Assembly: GCA_961205875.1 (NCBI GenBank)
Contig: OY540818.1
Span: 18,078,761-18,142,760 of the forward strand
From: Sialis fuliginosa
Taxonomy: Eukaryota > Arthropoda > Insecta > Megaloptera > Sialidae
Length of the DNA: 64,000 nt
Direction: 5' to 3'
The notes beneath the pieces are model-generated. The model worked only from the letters and a program-made list of their open reading frames with translations, made no database searches and was not told the DNA's origin. Shown piece after piece: positions 44,671 through 57,989 of this stretch. The number at the start of each line of letters is the position of its first letter. Positions within the stretch are counted from its first letter, which is position 1. Position numbers and translations under genes: made by a program.

Positions 44671-46027
44671 AGTGCTTAATGATGACATTTCGCACAGTCG
44701 CACTAATATAATATTTATTACTTACTCATTACCTTTATACGATAGTTCACGTTTTCCTGCATGATTGGTGATATAACATATATTTATTTCTTGTTAAAAA
44801 AATATAACATGCCATTTTTAACTTAGGAATTTGCAGTGTGCATATTTATTATTCTTGGTTTCGGGACATAAGTTTTGTCTTTTGATTAATATTTTAATGT
44901 ACAGTCAAGTGCGGAATCAGGGGGGTCATCGGGGATATGACCCCCCCCGATCCTAAAAAATTAAAGCAAATTAAATGGAAAAATGGTTATTAAATATATT
45001 AAATTATTTTCGTAAATAGTTCTTAAGAGGATCATTGCGATATTTGTAATGCTAACTTATTCAAGAAAAATGTATACATTAAATGTAGAAAACAAAGGGA
45101 AAATATAGACCTTTTTTTTTTTTAAATGTTTTTTTTCCATTTATTCTTATCTAGCAAAGAAATTTGAAATATAACGAAATTGATATACACTTTATTTATA
45201 TAAACTGTCGTTTAGGCGTTATCTCGTTAAAATGCAAGTGATACCATCTCGGACTGGTTCTAATTTAAGTCAATTTCGTCTCAATGCTTACCTCTAATTA
45301 AGGAGGGGGGTCCAAAATATTTTGTTACTGTACTAATTAAAAGCTACATTATGGATTTTTTTCAGATTTTTTGCATCGATAATTTAGAAATTAGAGGGGG
45401 GATGCTCTGAAAGCAAATATATTGTGACTGAAGAGTTAAAATCAAAAGGTCCTTAAACATTTTTGTTGCATTTTAAACTTTTCAGTCAATGGGAGAGGGA
45501 TTTATTATTGTTTCAAAAACTTCATTATTTCTATTTTTGGGTCATCATCCACGTCCGTATATCAAATTCCATTGTAATAGGTATATAGATGAGAGAATGA
45601 GAGGACTACTGTGACATACAGACAGACTGACGGACTGTCCCAAACTATAAGGAAATCCTAAAAACGATTTATTTTCACAAATATTTTAACGTTAAAAAAT
45701 CATAACAGGAAATAAATAATTTATTACATTTTCTTGGGTTACATTTTAATACATTCATATTCCAAAAATGTTGATATATTTGCAATTACTATTGAGTGGA
45801 CTGTTGTAGAGTACAGGTTCTAACAAGCTCCACTTTGTGAATGACAAGCAGTCTGGGCATTAGCATATAAAAGGCACACCAAGACGTGGTTTGTACCATT
45901 GAAGGAGCGTTAAACTTGAATCTTACAAATCATAGTAGTATTGTTTATATCAATTATATCTGGTTATTGTACAATATTTGATTATTATTATTGATGTTAA
46001 CGGGGGTTTCTTGCTATAACGATAGTC
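44671..46027. other. unassigned intergenic stretch
   Basis: Contains a gaccccccccgatc segment near 44938 with a mirrored gggggtcatcgggga, a likely decayed element end. A tataaaagg box at 45868-45876 resembles a core promoter but no gene follows. Otherwise nothing recognised. Confidence 0.4.
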
Positions 46028-46030
46028 ATT

Positions 46031-46567
46031 GAGTACGTTTACACAGCGCTTTTATTCCGGTTTAACTATAACCGATGTAATAAAACCGGGTGTAAACGGC
46101 ACTTTACACCCGCGACATAACTAATCGGGTTTTTAGTTATGCTATTCCTCTTGGTCTACGGGAATAGCATAAGTAAACCGGAATAGAAATGCGTGTAAAC
46201 TGCATGGACATTACATAGTTATACCTATTTAGCCAACCTCAAATCATATTATCTACGGAGTATAGGGATTTCATCGTAATGCACTTCGCATTAACATTTG
46301 AAAAAGCGTCTTCAGTTAAAATATGGTTAAAACACCGGAGACGAAGAGATGGAAAACAAAAGAAACGTGATTCGTGGGACATAAAAGAGACGAAATATTT
46401 TTGAGATTTCTTGTTGGTACACCATCGAACTTATAGCGTATTTCAAATCGGAATTATAATTCCAACTGACGTCACTTATTCTCGTATGTGTAAACAGCAC
46501 CACTTGAAACGGTTTTATTACATCGGTTATAGTTAAACCGGAATAAAAGCGCTGTGTAAACGTACTC
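46031..46567. mobile_element. PIF/Harbinger-like MITE, full copy, 537 bp
   Basis: gagtacgtttacacagcgct is mirrored by agcgctgtgtaaacgtactc, and the TIRs extend about 58 bp (tccggtttaactataaccga and complement). ATT flanks both sides (46028-46030, 46568-46570). The 3-bp duplication suggests PIF/Harbinger, though that superfamily usually prefers TWA, so the assignment is tentative. Relatives at 31102-31548 and 23540-23905. An 80-codon minus frame is a by-product. Confidence 0.82.
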
Positions 46568-46596
46568 ATTGCTGTAACAAGAATTTAATTAGTAAA

Positions 46597-46800
46597 TCTT
46601 ATGTCTTTTGTTAGCTAACAATGTGGTATGAAACCTACATGACAGTTTCCTTGAAGTTTCATGAAGTGTTTGACAAGTTTCTCGCATAAGTAAACAGTAT
46701 CGCTGGTCTAAATTCCAAAACAAATTCATAGATAATATTACAGAATTAATACCCCGTTGAAAGTACTTGTTAGCTAACACATTTTGTTAGTTCTATTGAT
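46597..46800 (-). mobile_element. MITE family A, diverged copy
   Basis: In reverse complement it follows copy 34272-34558 in order: gttagctaacaagtactttc, ggggtattaattctgta, cttgtcaaacacttcatgaa, aactgtcatgtaggtt. The outer ccggtattataaa termini are lost. Confidence 0.65.
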
Positions 46801-47214
46801 TTCGTTTTCGGAAAATCTGGTTACTTTAAACATAGTTGTGAAAGCTATGTATATTAAATGTTACAGAGAGGCCCACTAGATCATTTGTAAGTACCAATAA
46901 AAACCACCATAGACGAGATATATGTTAAATAATTTATGTGGTGCTGTAAAATAAACTTAACAAAACCTGAATAATAAAAATTAAATTCCAAATCAATTTA
47001 TTGTATACATACATATATGTAGCGGCGAGATGTGTGGCATTTATACATATATGCATACTTCAATTAAGTTTTAATACGCACTTAGGGTTTAATATAATTG
47101 AAAATAGGTTAACAATATTGTTATTGTTATGATTAGATTTAATGCTATATGTATGTTGTGGTGAACCTGAATTAGAGTGAATTGTTATAAGTTATAACCA
47201 ATATAAGAAATTGT
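46801..47214. other. unassigned AT-rich stretch
   Basis: Contains a degenerate tatata/catatatg-rich run around 47005-47055. No coding or repeat relationship recognised. Confidence 0.45.
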
Positions 47215-47765
47215 ATTGGGGTAAAAGTGAAAAAAAATACAAATCTTTCATGTTTTTTGACAGTTAACGATACAAATTCATACTTGAATTTTTTCTAACC
47301 ATTTTAAATACTTACGTCATTTGAACTGTACGATACAACACGGACTTTAAAAATGAAAAAAAGTGTGTTTCATTTTTAACCTCTAATTTGGGAAAAAGTG
47401 AAACAGGCTTCTAATGGAAAATATTTCTCGAAAAATTAAAAGAAAAGCTTCTTTGGCAAGTTTGATTTATCTTCTTTGTGGCATATCAATGTGAAATTGT
47501 AACTTTAATTAATATCTGAGCTATACAGAAAGTTATGTGCAAAGAATTAAAATTTAATTCACACGTTTTGACATCGACTAATAGGGAAATCTGTAGGGGT
47601 GACACATCACTTATTAGGTGATTCAGATTTTCAGGTCGCTTTAACAAACCTTTAATGGTGATGTCAGTTTTTATAATTCTCCTATAAACAAATTAGTTTT
47701 TTAGTTGCAAGCTTGTTTCACTTTAACACCATTTTTTTGTGTTTCATATTTACCACGCTCGACCC
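47215..47765 (-). mobile_element. TA-target MITE family C, nearly complete inverted copy
   Basis: It reads in reverse as 22823-23371. The right end cgctcgaccc is followed by TA. The left end (ttggggtaaaagtg) has lost the first bases of the terminus. Interior phrases taatggaaaatatttctcg and cacacgttttgacatcgac confirm the family. Confidence 0.8.
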
Positions 47766-49040
47766 TAACTTTCAATATATTAAACTCTATAAAATTACAA
47801 TAATAGTAAAATTAATGGATTTAAACATAAAAGTGCTTCCAATCATTAAAATGATTAAAATTGAACAGCTTAAGTTTTGGGTATTGCAAACCGAAATCGA
47901 ACCAAATTTTTTAGCGGTTTGCGTCTCTTATATAACCAATTCCACGCGTTCAAAAGTTACGGCTATTTTTCTCCAAAATTTTGAAAAAACTGAAACTTTG
48001 AGAGGCCATATCTCGAGAACGGTTTGAGATACAGACCTGTTGATACAGATACGTACATTGTTGGGTATTACGTATAAGAAAGTCACGTGGCTCCCTTGGT
48101 AGATATTTTGTATTTGAGTTGATATTTCTATGATAGGTACTATTTTCGATTTGGTATGATTACTTTTATAGAAAATGAAGTGAAAAGTTTAAAATTTTGT
48201 ATCTTAAACCGTTGTTGAGATATAGCCTGATCAAGTTTTAATTTTTCCAGATAGTTTTAGAAAAAATGAACAAAATCGGAGTAATTTAAATTTAATTTTT
48301 TGTAAAATTTACTTTTTGTATGCCAGATGAAAATATTTTTTAGTTGAATATGGATTTCTATAATCTCGTCTGATTTTGCAGATAGAGACTGTAAAAGTGT
48401 TTAAATTGCAAACATAAAAAAATAAACAATTTCTTAAAAAATCCAACAAGAGATGAATACATGTAATACATTTATATAATACCTTACAATATTTTTTGGG
48501 ATTATAAATAAAAAAGTACAATTCACAACTGTCATTTTTAGATTCACTCAAGCAAGACAATTATATTTTTATTGGCACATGAATGACCTTTAATCCTTTA
48601 TGAAGATGTTAAATGGTTATCAAGATTTTATAACTGTGCTATACAAAAGATTAAAAAAAGACGCTAAAAATATGCACCATTCTTGTCTGACTGTCGTATA
48701 TTTTGTGCTCTTCGTAGCTTATTGTATTGACAATATAATAAAATTAATATAAATTGTACATAGTTATAATCAAACAGTGTCAAGAAATAATTAAAATATT
48801 GATTATTGAATGAATTAAAGATATTTGAGTATGAAACTCTTATTACTTTATTGTCCGTCTGTTTGTCTGTCAGGAACGACAAGTTAAAATTAATATCAAA
48901 TACTAAGGTCTATAGTCTCATAGTCCTGTAAAAAAACAAGTAAATTATCGGGTCCACTGTCTGTCTTTTTCAATAATTCAGTTTTATATAATTATACGGA
49001 ACCCTCAGGGCGCGAATTCTTCTCGCACTTGTGCGTATTT
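47766..49040. other. stretch with a foldback-element fragment
   Basis: 47940-48045 matches an arm of the foldback core (gagaggccatatctcgagaa, cggtttgagatacagacctg). 48066-48090 carries the acgtataagaaagtcacgtg dispersed segment. The rest is AT-rich with no supported gene. Confidence 0.55.
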
Positions 49041-49880
49041 TCTATTGAAAATAAATTGAAAAACTATACGGTACGGGACACTAAATTGCGAAGCTTGACT
49101 TGAAGATGACTAATTTTTGTTTTCTACAAAACAATGGGAAAACTGTAATTTTGAATTGAAGATAACGAATGGTTTCAGTTTTTTTATTGAAAATAAATTG
49201 AAAAACTATACGGTACGGGACACTAAGTTGTGAAGCTCGACTCGAAGATGACCAATTTTTGTTTTCTACAAAATAATGGGAAAACTGTAATTTTGAATTG
49301 AAGATAACGAACGGTTTCAGTTTTTTTTATTGAAAAACTATACGGTACGGGACACTAAGTTGCGAAGCTTGACTCGAAGATGACCAATTTTTGTTTTCTA
49401 CAAAATAATGGGAAAACTGTAATTTTGAATTGAAGATAACGAACGGTTTTAGTTTTTTATTGAAAATAAATTGAAAAACTATACGGTACGGGACGCTAAG
49501 CTGCGAAGCTTGACTCGAAGATGACCAATTTTTGTTTTCTACAAAACAATGGGAAAACTGTAATTTTGAATTGAAGATAACGAACGGTTTCAGTTTTTCT
49601 ATTGAAAATAAATTGAAAAACTATATGGGTACGGGGCACTAAGTTGCGAAGCTTGACTCGAAGATGACCAATTTTTGTTTTCTACAAAACAATGGGAAAA
49701 CTGTAATTTTGAATTGAAGATAACGAACGGTTTCAGTTTTTTTTATGAAAATAAATTGAAAAACTATACGGTACGGGACGCTAAGTTGCGAAGCTCGACT
49801 CGAAGATGACCAATTTTTGTTTTCTACAAAACAATGGGAAAACTGTAATTTTGAATTGAAAATAACGAACGGTTTCAGTA
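49041..49880 (+). repeat. tandem array, ~141-bp unit x6
   Basis: The phrase ctatacggtacggg (ctatatgggtacgggg in unit 5) recurs at 49064, 49205, 49338, 49479, 49621 and 49764. Units carry gcgaagcttgactcgaagat, gaccaatttttgttttctac and ttgaagataacgaacggttt. The 133-bp step (unit 2 to 3) reflects a short deletion. High similarity indicates recent amplification. No host gene overlaps. Confidence 0.92.
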
Positions 49881-50905
49881 AATGTATACATATACAACAT
49901 ATATGTATACATTCATGTGATGTCCATCATATTGATGGATGGTAGACAAAACAGGAGCTGTAGGAAGAGTTGCTCTCTATTGTGTTAGAGCTAACAATAA
50001 GTCACAGTGTACTGTTAGACAACGCAGTTCTTGGAATATGTTTATATAGGAATGTACAATCATATCTTTGTCTATGTTGAATCTGGATTTTATATTATAA
50101 AGTAATATAAAATAAGAAATTTTTGTATCAATTTTGGTGTTTTATTTTCGTAATTCATTTTTGATCTGAATTATTTGAAATATAATTTAAAAAATCGATT
50201 ATTTTCTTTATTTTTTTAAATGAGAAGCTTTTAATTAAAAAATTAAAAACGTACCTTTTCAAAAAAAATAAAAAAAATCAACATCTGATCATTTCACAAA
50301 ATAAGAGATTTTCTTCTTGAATAGGTATAAAATTTCACCCTTCTGTCTTCAACCGACAGACAGACATCATGGCGAAATACCCAGAATGGATTTAGGGAAC
50401 GCTGAAATGAATGTTTCCATCAAAATCTCGGATTCGAAACAATACTTTCTTATACTTAGAGCTGTCACAAGTACTTAATAAAAATACTTGAATTATCAAG
50501 TAATTTTTGCTATTTTCAAAAGTAAGTACTCGCAAGCAGTGGCGTGGGGGTGACACTCTGGGCGGAAATCGAGAGTGTTATCCCCCCAAAAAAAATCAAT
50601 AGGTATTATTTTTTACACATAAAATTTTGACCGATTCATTCATAACAAAATAAAAAGATATTAATTAATTTGCAACATTACTAGACAAACGATTTTTAAT
50701 GTTCTGGAACACTCGATTCGTTCTGCAGTAATACCAATCTCGTACAAATAAAAAGCACCAGTTAACAAATAAAAGATCGAGTGTATTTTTTATCGTAAAA
50801 GAGAGAGACAAGCATTTTTTTTGCATTTGGCGTGAAATGAGTGGTTGCAAGTTATCAAAACCTATTGTTAGTATTATCGTTGATATCTTACATTGTGCTG
50901 CTTGC
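49881..50905. other. unassigned stretch with a solo hAT-like end
   Basis: A cagtggcgtgggggtgacac end with ccccccaaaaaa follows at 50536-50595, similar to 18483. No gene; the 80-codon minus frame 50665-50907 has no domain. Confidence 0.45.
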
Positions 50906-50913
50906 ATCCTATT

Positions 50914-51267
50914 CAGGGACGTATTTTTAAATTTTGCGCCCTGGACGAATATCGTCGGCCGCCCCAGTATATATAAAAACTTAGTATAAACAAAAGTTTA
51001 GCAATGAGTGATTTCAGGATAAATTATTTGAGAGCAAGGATTGTGTATTGTAGTATAGTCCAGGCTGTGGAGGCTAAAACAGGTTATTTTAAGGTACAGT
51101 TTTTTAAATGGTTAACCAATGCCAGGCAATTTATCTGAACACTATCGGTTTTAGTGAATTTAGCACGAGGAAGCACTGTGCATTTACTTGGCAGATGTTT
51201 TTTTATACGCCGCCCTCCGGCCGCCCTGGGCGATCGCCCCCTACGCCCTTATGGAAATACGTCCCTG
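50914..51267. mobile_element. hAT MITE with perfect 8-bp target duplication, carrying a nested fragment
   Basis: Termini cagggacgtatttt and aaatacgtccctg. ATCCTATT is duplicated exactly (50906-50913, 51268-51275). GC-rich subterminal gcgccctgg / cgccgccctccggccgccc. 51158-51200 carries the family E segment gcacgaggaagcactgtgca, so an unrelated repeat is nested or captured inside. No coding frame. Confidence 0.92.
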
Positions 51268-51919
51268 ATCCTATTGTGGCATATTCTGTAAGGAAATCGC
51301 GAGTTAAAAACGGTATCCTCGACACAAGAGATCGCCGCGCGAACAAAAAGTCGGCTCACAAAGACTTTTAACAATCAGTCATCAAAATACTTCTGGCATC
51401 AAATATAAAATTAAAAATCTGTAAACCTGATCGTGGTATGCTCGGTATTCGACTACCGCCATTTCTGAGTTGGACAAAGAAACAAATGAGAGAAATGCCC
51501 TACCGTTTTGTCGAAAATTCAACATGGCCGCCACCCCGACATCGGCATTTCTTGCGCATGATGCTATAATTGTTCTTTTCACAGGGCCCTTGACGGCATA
51601 CTTCAAATCAAGACATTGCTCTAATGATGCCTCGTAATTATTGCTGGAATTCTGTCTGCATCGAGTTAACATAATGTATTGCCTCCATCATTCAACTATT
51701 TCAAAAAATCATATGCTCCAAATATATTATATGACTCGCCAATTATCCAAATTGTTCTTTATTTTAATATCATCTCGAGTTATTTCAATCATACTTCGAT
51801 AAATTATATATGTCTGTCGATTCGTTGTACCCACCTGAAATATTTTACTGAAAATGTGCCTAATCAGAAATGGACATGTACTTGTGTACTTACATAAATA
51901 CTTATAAATGCGTATTTAA
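51268..51919. other. unassigned stretch with a small non-repetitive open frame
   Basis: 51382-51672 on the minus strand is open for 96 codons with mixed amino-acid composition, less AT-driven than others in the window. It shows no domain, signal peptide or splice support. A missed exon cannot be excluded. Confidence 0.3.
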
Positions 51920-52082
51920 CCCTTTTTCGGACACATGATTTTTTGAAAACGATCGCTAAACGTCACGAGTTCTAGACTAGATATTTGAATTCGGATTTTT
52001 ATTTTTATACCACGCATATGCCGACGTGTACCAATCTAAACCTCTTGTATTGTCGGCCTATGCCGTCGTTGCCGCGAAAGGG
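51920..52082. mobile_element. 163-bp piggyBac-like MITE
   Basis: TTAA flanks both ends exactly (51916-51919, 52083-52086), and the termini CCCTTTTTCGG and CCGCGAAAGGG start with CCC as piggyBac ends do. 9 of 11 terminal bases pair. The interior contains inverted gccgac/gtcggc motifs. No coding frame. Confidence 0.75.
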
Positions 52083-52086
52083 TTAA

Positions 52087-53836
52087 GAACTTTCATAAAA
52101 AATAAAAACCGTATTTGTATTTTTACAAATTCAAATTTTAGCTCAATATTCAATTCGTAGGAATTTTGGGTGGTAAAACTACAAAGCTTACAGTAATTAA
52201 TTTAACTATTATATTAAAAGACTAAAAAACATTTGAGTCAATTCGGATGCTGTCAATTAGAGATATTACGGAATCCAAAACTGAAACTTATAGAAAAAGA
52301 TGCACGTGTGAAACTGTCCGTCAGAATTAATGCACAATAAATAGATTTTGAAAAGTATTGTCCAATAAACGCTAATTGAAAACAATCCTTGGGAGGAAAT
52401 GCTAACCTTGACGATGGGCCCAAGCTTCGTCCAGTGTTGCTTTTTCGATATTGGTCCAGTCCAGGGGCGCCGACTTGTTAAAAATATTGGGGGGGCCCAA
52501 TTTTTTTGGACTCCCTCCTCCATTATATAAGATAAAATAATAATACCATGTACCCCTCCGCTTTTTCGACCAGCCATATTGATAGGCGTGACCTCTACTT
52601 TTTTTTCTCCAAAGCTTCCTATACCTATCTTTACTCAGAAATAAGTTATGAGCAATTTAGTAAAAATTTAAAAAAATTGTGATTTTTTTATATTTTCTTG
52701 ATTTGTTTTTTAAATACTTTTTCCATAAAAATGAAAAAAAAAATTTTTTTAATCTTCTATTTTGATGGGAAATTTAATTTTCTTTAAAAAATTATCCTAA
52801 GTAAATTAAATAGTTAATATCTCAGCTTGGCGCGATCCTACAGACTCAAAGAGAGTATTCTAGTCTAAAAATGTGAAAATATCAAAAACATTTATTTGCA
52901 TTTTATCAATAAGCAGGGTTTCAATAATATGTGTTCAAAACCCTATACCTCAATTCCAAAAACTGACGGAGTTACAGCGATTTGATGATGATGCGTAGCT
53001 ATGTATAAACATTGAACGCGTTTTTCTCGAAACTGAAAACTGAAAATGGCTGCCATAATATCACAAGATCTACTGAACCGATTGACTTCAAATTTGCTGT
53101 GTATCTTCAGTACACATGTTATTACCACCGTTAGCAAAATTGAGTCAAAAACATTTTTCTTTATTGTGTAGATAGCGAAAGATTAAAAACTGATATTACG
53201 GATAACCTTCTTATGTACTTTTATCAGAATTTTAACAGAATACCCTACAAGCGACTCTTATGCGCCTACGCGCCTGAACCAATGCAATATAAGTAGACAT
53301 TGGAAAGCATTACCCGACAAGCGCTAATTAAAAGCGACCCGTGTGAAGCTGGCCGTCGGAATCAATGGAAGAGTGTGTTATGCTGTATCAGGTAAGGATA
53401 TACGACATGTTTTTTTGACGCGATATCAGGTCAAGTGCACGGTTTCTGCGAACTCTACCCGCGTCTGCGTGCAGTACTAGTCCGCGGCGGTGCAAATTAG
53501 CCGCAGAATTTGTCTCACGTCTGCGACAATTACCCTCTATGTAACGGACGTCGGGAATTTTAAATATTTGTAAATATATGTGTTTTTTTTTTCTCCGGGC
53601 GGTATTTAGTTAAACAGATTTAAAGAATTTGGGTTGGTTGGATTTGAGTTCTGGGTATTGGTAATGTCTTTTTTTGTTGTGGATGTTGTAATGAATATTC
53701 ATTTGTTTGGCATAAATGATTGTTGGAAGAAATACTTTTATGCAATTTTTTTTATAAGGTGCCGAATTATCTATGGATTGTGTGGTTATTTTAAATTATT
53801 GTACTGAAATTCATAGATAATACATATATAAATTTG
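52087..53836. other. unassigned stretch with element ends and a GC-rich patch
   Basis: 52463-52510 (caggggcgccgacttgt, ggggggcccaatttt) looks like one end of a DNA transposon. 52817-52850 repeats the agcttggcgcgatc unit of the 40.6-kb array. 53395-53545 is CpG-richer (ctacccgcgtctgcgtgc). No gene supported. Confidence 0.45.
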
Positions 53837-54912
53837 TAGTGGCGAGGCGTGAAATTTTTAATAAGGGAAGCATATTTTGTCAATCCTCCAGCTCCTATTA
53901 AGAAAAAAAAACTATGAAACACATTAAATTCAAGCTTTTACTTTTTAATATAAATTCTTATATATTTATATAGTAAATAAATGATTCTACGTCTTATTTT
54001 CTTGCATTTTAGTCGATATTTGTATGACGAGTTGCAGGAAATTTCACTAAAAAATTTAGAATTTTTGATTTCGTTAAAAGTATGTTTATTATATAGAAAA
54101 TGGCGTTAAAAGTTGTTTGTTTCAAACCGCAGGTCTGTATCTCAAACCGTTTTCGAGATATAGCCTCTCAAAGTTTTAGTTTTTTCAAAATTTTGAAGAA
54201 AAATGGCCATAACTTTTGAAGGAGATGTCGGAATTGATTTTAGTTGACGGATTTGAAATCAGCGTGTCAAAATCTATATAATGACATGTATAATACTTTA
54301 AAATCCGACAAAAAAAATTTGGTCAAAAATCGACATTTTTTTAAGGTATACCCCTTTGAATTTTTTCGATTTTTCGCGAAATTTTTTTTTTCGAGTTTTA
54401 AGGTATAATACATGTCATTATATAGTTTTTGACACGCTGATTCCAAATCCGTCAACTAAAATCAATTCCGACCACGTGTTCAAAAGTTATGGCCATTTTT
54501 CTTCAAAATTTTGAAAAAACTGAAACTTTGAGAGGCTATATCTCGAGAACGGTTTGAGATACAGACCTGCGGTTTGAAACAAACAACTTTTCACGTCATT
54601 TTCTATACAGTAAACATACTTTTAACAAAATCAAAAATTCTAAATTTTTTAGTGAAATTTCCTATAGTGAATTTCAACTCGTCGTACAAATATCAACTAA
54701 AATACAAGAAAATAAGACGTAGAGGTATTATAGTTTCATAATTGAACGTGTAAATTAATATTAAATGCTTTTTTTGATTAAAATGTTTGAGTTGCGCATA
54801 AAAATGAATATTCTGATAATATTTTTAAATTATTTATTAACTGAAAACACTGGTTTGTATTAATTTACCCATAAAGCAAGGGAAGCATTGCTTCCCTTGT
54901 TTCCATGGACTG
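53837..54912 (-). mobile_element. foldback element, copy 2 (palindromic core 53987-54722)
   Basis: The 736-bp core is palindromic as in copy 1. The flanks are the most complete of the three: tagtggcgaggcgtgaaa on the left (with gattgacaaaatatg inverted) and aagggaagcattgcttccct on the right. tagtggcga resembles the cagtggcgaagcg end of copy 3, consistent with hAT-like termini around a palindromic body. No transposase. Confidence 0.85.
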
Positions 54913-54970
54913 AATGGAGAACGAATTGATATTATTATTAGCGGATCAATGAGTTATGTATTATTATACA

Positions 54971-55165
54971 CAGGGTGTTCACTTTCTGGAAAGTCAGGGA
55001 AGCCTAAAGTGGTCAGGGAAAGTTAGAGAATTTCTTTAAAATTCTGAAAAGTCAGGGAAAAAAGAAAAAGGTCTTCAAATATTATTTCTGCACATTCTTG
55101 TTCCGGGGCCCCCCGAGTCAAGGAAAGTCAGAGAATTTTATTTCCAAAAACCAGTGAACATCCTG
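54971..55165. mobile_element. 195-bp MITE (cagggtgttcactttctgga ends)
   Basis: cagggtgttcact on the left pairs with agtgaacatcctg on the right, with ctggaaa / tttcca inside. The interior is built from repeated gtcagggaa words. A second copy starts at about 63886 and runs off the window end. Confidence 0.75.
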
Positions 55166-56884
55166 AATACAATAATATAATACATACTTTAACTTACATA
55201 TATTTAATTTCACATATCGTACAATCGAATAGGTATGACCAACAATGCCAGCGTTTCTAATATGATATGAAGGTAAATTTGGCGGTTAAAAGGTTATAAT
55301 AATATAAAAGTGTGAAACCAAATGGCTCGTGTTATAGATTACACATTGTTCTTGTGATATATAAGTCTGGAGAGAGAAAAAAGCCTCCACGTACGGCCTT
55401 GATTCAAGTTTTATTGTCGTCCGTGCGTATGTGTAATATGAAATGTAAGAAAATGCGAGTTTTAATAGCAAATTCAAGAAACGTTAATGAGAAACAATAA
55501 CTCATGTTATACATTTTTAATTTAAAAGCGATTACTTTTTATGCCATACGTGTATTATTTTTCACTTCCACCGAGTTCGCAGCTATTTAATGATCGATTA
55601 TATTTTTCATCAGACCTTAAGTAGCAGATGTGAAAATTTCCAATACAAAAAAAAATATTATTGTATCGCTATTAACAAATTTAGAGGTGTGGTGAAAAGT
55701 ATCGATTGTAATCGATCGAATCGTGAGAAAGGATCGAATTTGTGATCTGTACACGTCTTAATAATGGGAATTTTAATTAAATCTTACATATGTGAAAATT
55801 TCCAATACAAAAAAATATTATTGTATCGTTATTAACAAAGTAATCGATCGAATCGTGAGAAAGGATCGAATTTGTGATTTGTACACGTCTTAAATAATAA
55901 GGGGAATTTTTGATTAAATCTTAGATTAGGAATGACTATGTGAACTTTTACCAAAATTTTACAGCGGCCATCTTTTCTTGAATGTCACTTTCGTCATTTA
56001 CATGTATGTATATATTCCCAGAAAATTTATAATATGTAAATATGCTTTAAATTATAATTGAATTATCACTGAAATATTTTTAAAGACAATTTAAAACATT
56101 TATTATTAATTAATTTTATAATTCAAAACAATTGATATTTATTTTAAAACCTGAATGATACGCCAATAACTCGTGATACGATATGGTAACAAAGGGTTAA
56201 ATGGTTATGTGCATTTTTTTTTAACTTGCACAGCTAATTTATTCACTGCTCAGCCATTTTGAGTGATTGCGTGATTATATATTCCCTATAGTACTTTTGA
56301 GATTTCAAGGATTACTTGATATAGATTTCATCAAAATCAGTCTAGTATAGTATTTATATTAATAATAATTTTATATAGATCAAATTTAAAAAATAAAACC
56401 TGTACTTATTTTTAATCATAAGTAAGGTTATACCGAAGAAATCATTTCAGGTTTTTTATGTTTAATTTTAATTGCAAAAACAGGTAAATATAAAAAAACC
56501 GTTTAAGAAATGTCTATTTAATCAGAGATTTATAAAAATAATTGAACATATTACATGATTAAATTAATTAGCAAATATTTTCCATTACTTAAATGAAACT
56601 AATTCGATGAATTGCTCCCTTAAGAACAAAGCAAGCTCGAGAACAAAAAAATATTATAGAAGAAACAATACTTGTCCATTAAAATAAATCTTTTAATTTC
56701 TAGGAATCTCCGACACTAGCGCTAACCACACTTATTTATGTACTTTATACACTTAAGTAAACGACTTAGTTTTTTCATTGCTCACGTCCGGTTTTATTCT
56801 CTGGTGGCGGTGTAAGTGTTACAGATTGTTGCGCTTTACTCATTTTACACTGTTCGCAATCGGCGATGTTGAATTTATTATTAA
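55166..56884. other. AT-rich stretch with a tandem duplication
   Basis: 55624-55786 and 55787-55924 are a direct duplication (gtgaaaatttccaatacaaa, atcgatcgaatcgtgagaaa, gatcgaatttgtgat). Elsewhere AT-rich. Short open frames on both strands around 55286-55500 lack domains. Confidence 0.55.
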
Positions 56885-57134
56885 CTAACTGCTACCCGTC
56901 ATATTATATGATTAGGGTGACCAGATTTTAATTTTTGTAAACCCTGACATGAAATGAAAACCCCTTATTTATTTTCATTAAATTTATTTTGCGCTCCCTA
57001 ATAAATTTTTCGGGATACAAAGTATGCAAGCCATATCCATGCCAAATTTCATCGAGATCGGTTCAGCGGTTTAGTAGCTATGAAAAGATAACAAACAGAC
57101 AGACAGACACACGCATTTATAATATTAGTATGGA
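56885..57134 (+). mobile_element. SINE/RTE-type retroposon, diverged copy
   Basis: Head ctaactgctacccg, body with cgggatacaaagtatgcaag, ccaaatttcatcgagatcgg and ggtttagtagctatgaaaag, cagacagacagaca stretch and tail tataatattagtatggat. An 85-codon frame through it is not a gene. Confidence 0.75.
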
Positions 57135-57989
57135 TAGTCTGACTACGTTGAAATTTGTTCTTATAGAAATTATATTTAAAATTGAAGACAGTGTGCTCCG
57201 CAAAAATGTACTCCGTAAAGTCAGCAGCGTATCATTCGAGTCTTAAAATAAATATCAATTGTTTGGAATCATAAAATTTATGACCTTCATCTTACACTTT
57301 GTGATAAGAACATGAAAATTGGTACAGAAAAACAACTAGAAATGGCGACATTTGATAAATCCAAGCAGTCTTCCATTTAAGGGGGTTTATTTTTTGTTAT
57401 TTATTTTGCGAATGGTTATTTACTCATAGCTTGAATCTACATTCAAATTTTATATCGTATATTATCAATAGAAATAAGCATAATACATTTATTTAAAAAG
57501 ATTTTTAATTTTCTGCACTATATTTTTACAACACATTTTTCAATGAGAGCTATTTTTTCTTGTAAACTAACGGTCTCAAGTGCGAATCCCAATATTTTTT
57601 TATTATTAATTTTTATTTGCTTGTTTATTATGTAGAGTTATTAAAAAATAAAATTCGGGTTATAATTCTGCATACGGTTTCTTATTTTATGAATTATTAA
57701 AAAAGCGCCAAGATGATTTTTTTATTTTTGGTCTTAAAATGTTCCTTAAATACTAAAGAATTGAATTGTATAAAAAAATCGGAGGTAATCAATTTTTTTA
57801 TTAAAGTTGGCTTCCATAACTACACACTTTTTTGGTTGTAGTCACTGATTTTTTTAATTTTTACATATGTTTTTGTACTAGTTTAGAGAGTGTGCCTGCC
57901 CTGGTCGTCCCGGGGCAAGTCCTACTCCTCTCAGTAATCCCAGTTAGTTGGAGGTTGTGACGTAAACAATAACTAGCTGTATATGTAAA
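57135..57989. other. unassigned stretch
   Basis: No gene. 57880-57930 is GC-rich (cctggtcgtcccggggcaag). The phrase attaaagttggcttcca near 57801 recurs at 58717, on the other side of the hAT fragment. Confidence 0.4.

Noticed and set aside
45868..45876. tataaaagg as a core promoter
   Set aside because: No open frame, splice signal or second promoter element follows; chance TATA boxes are expected in AT-rich DNA.
51382..51672. 96-codon minus-strand frame as a gene
   Set aside because: No recognisable domain, no promoter or splice context; kept only as a possible missed exon.
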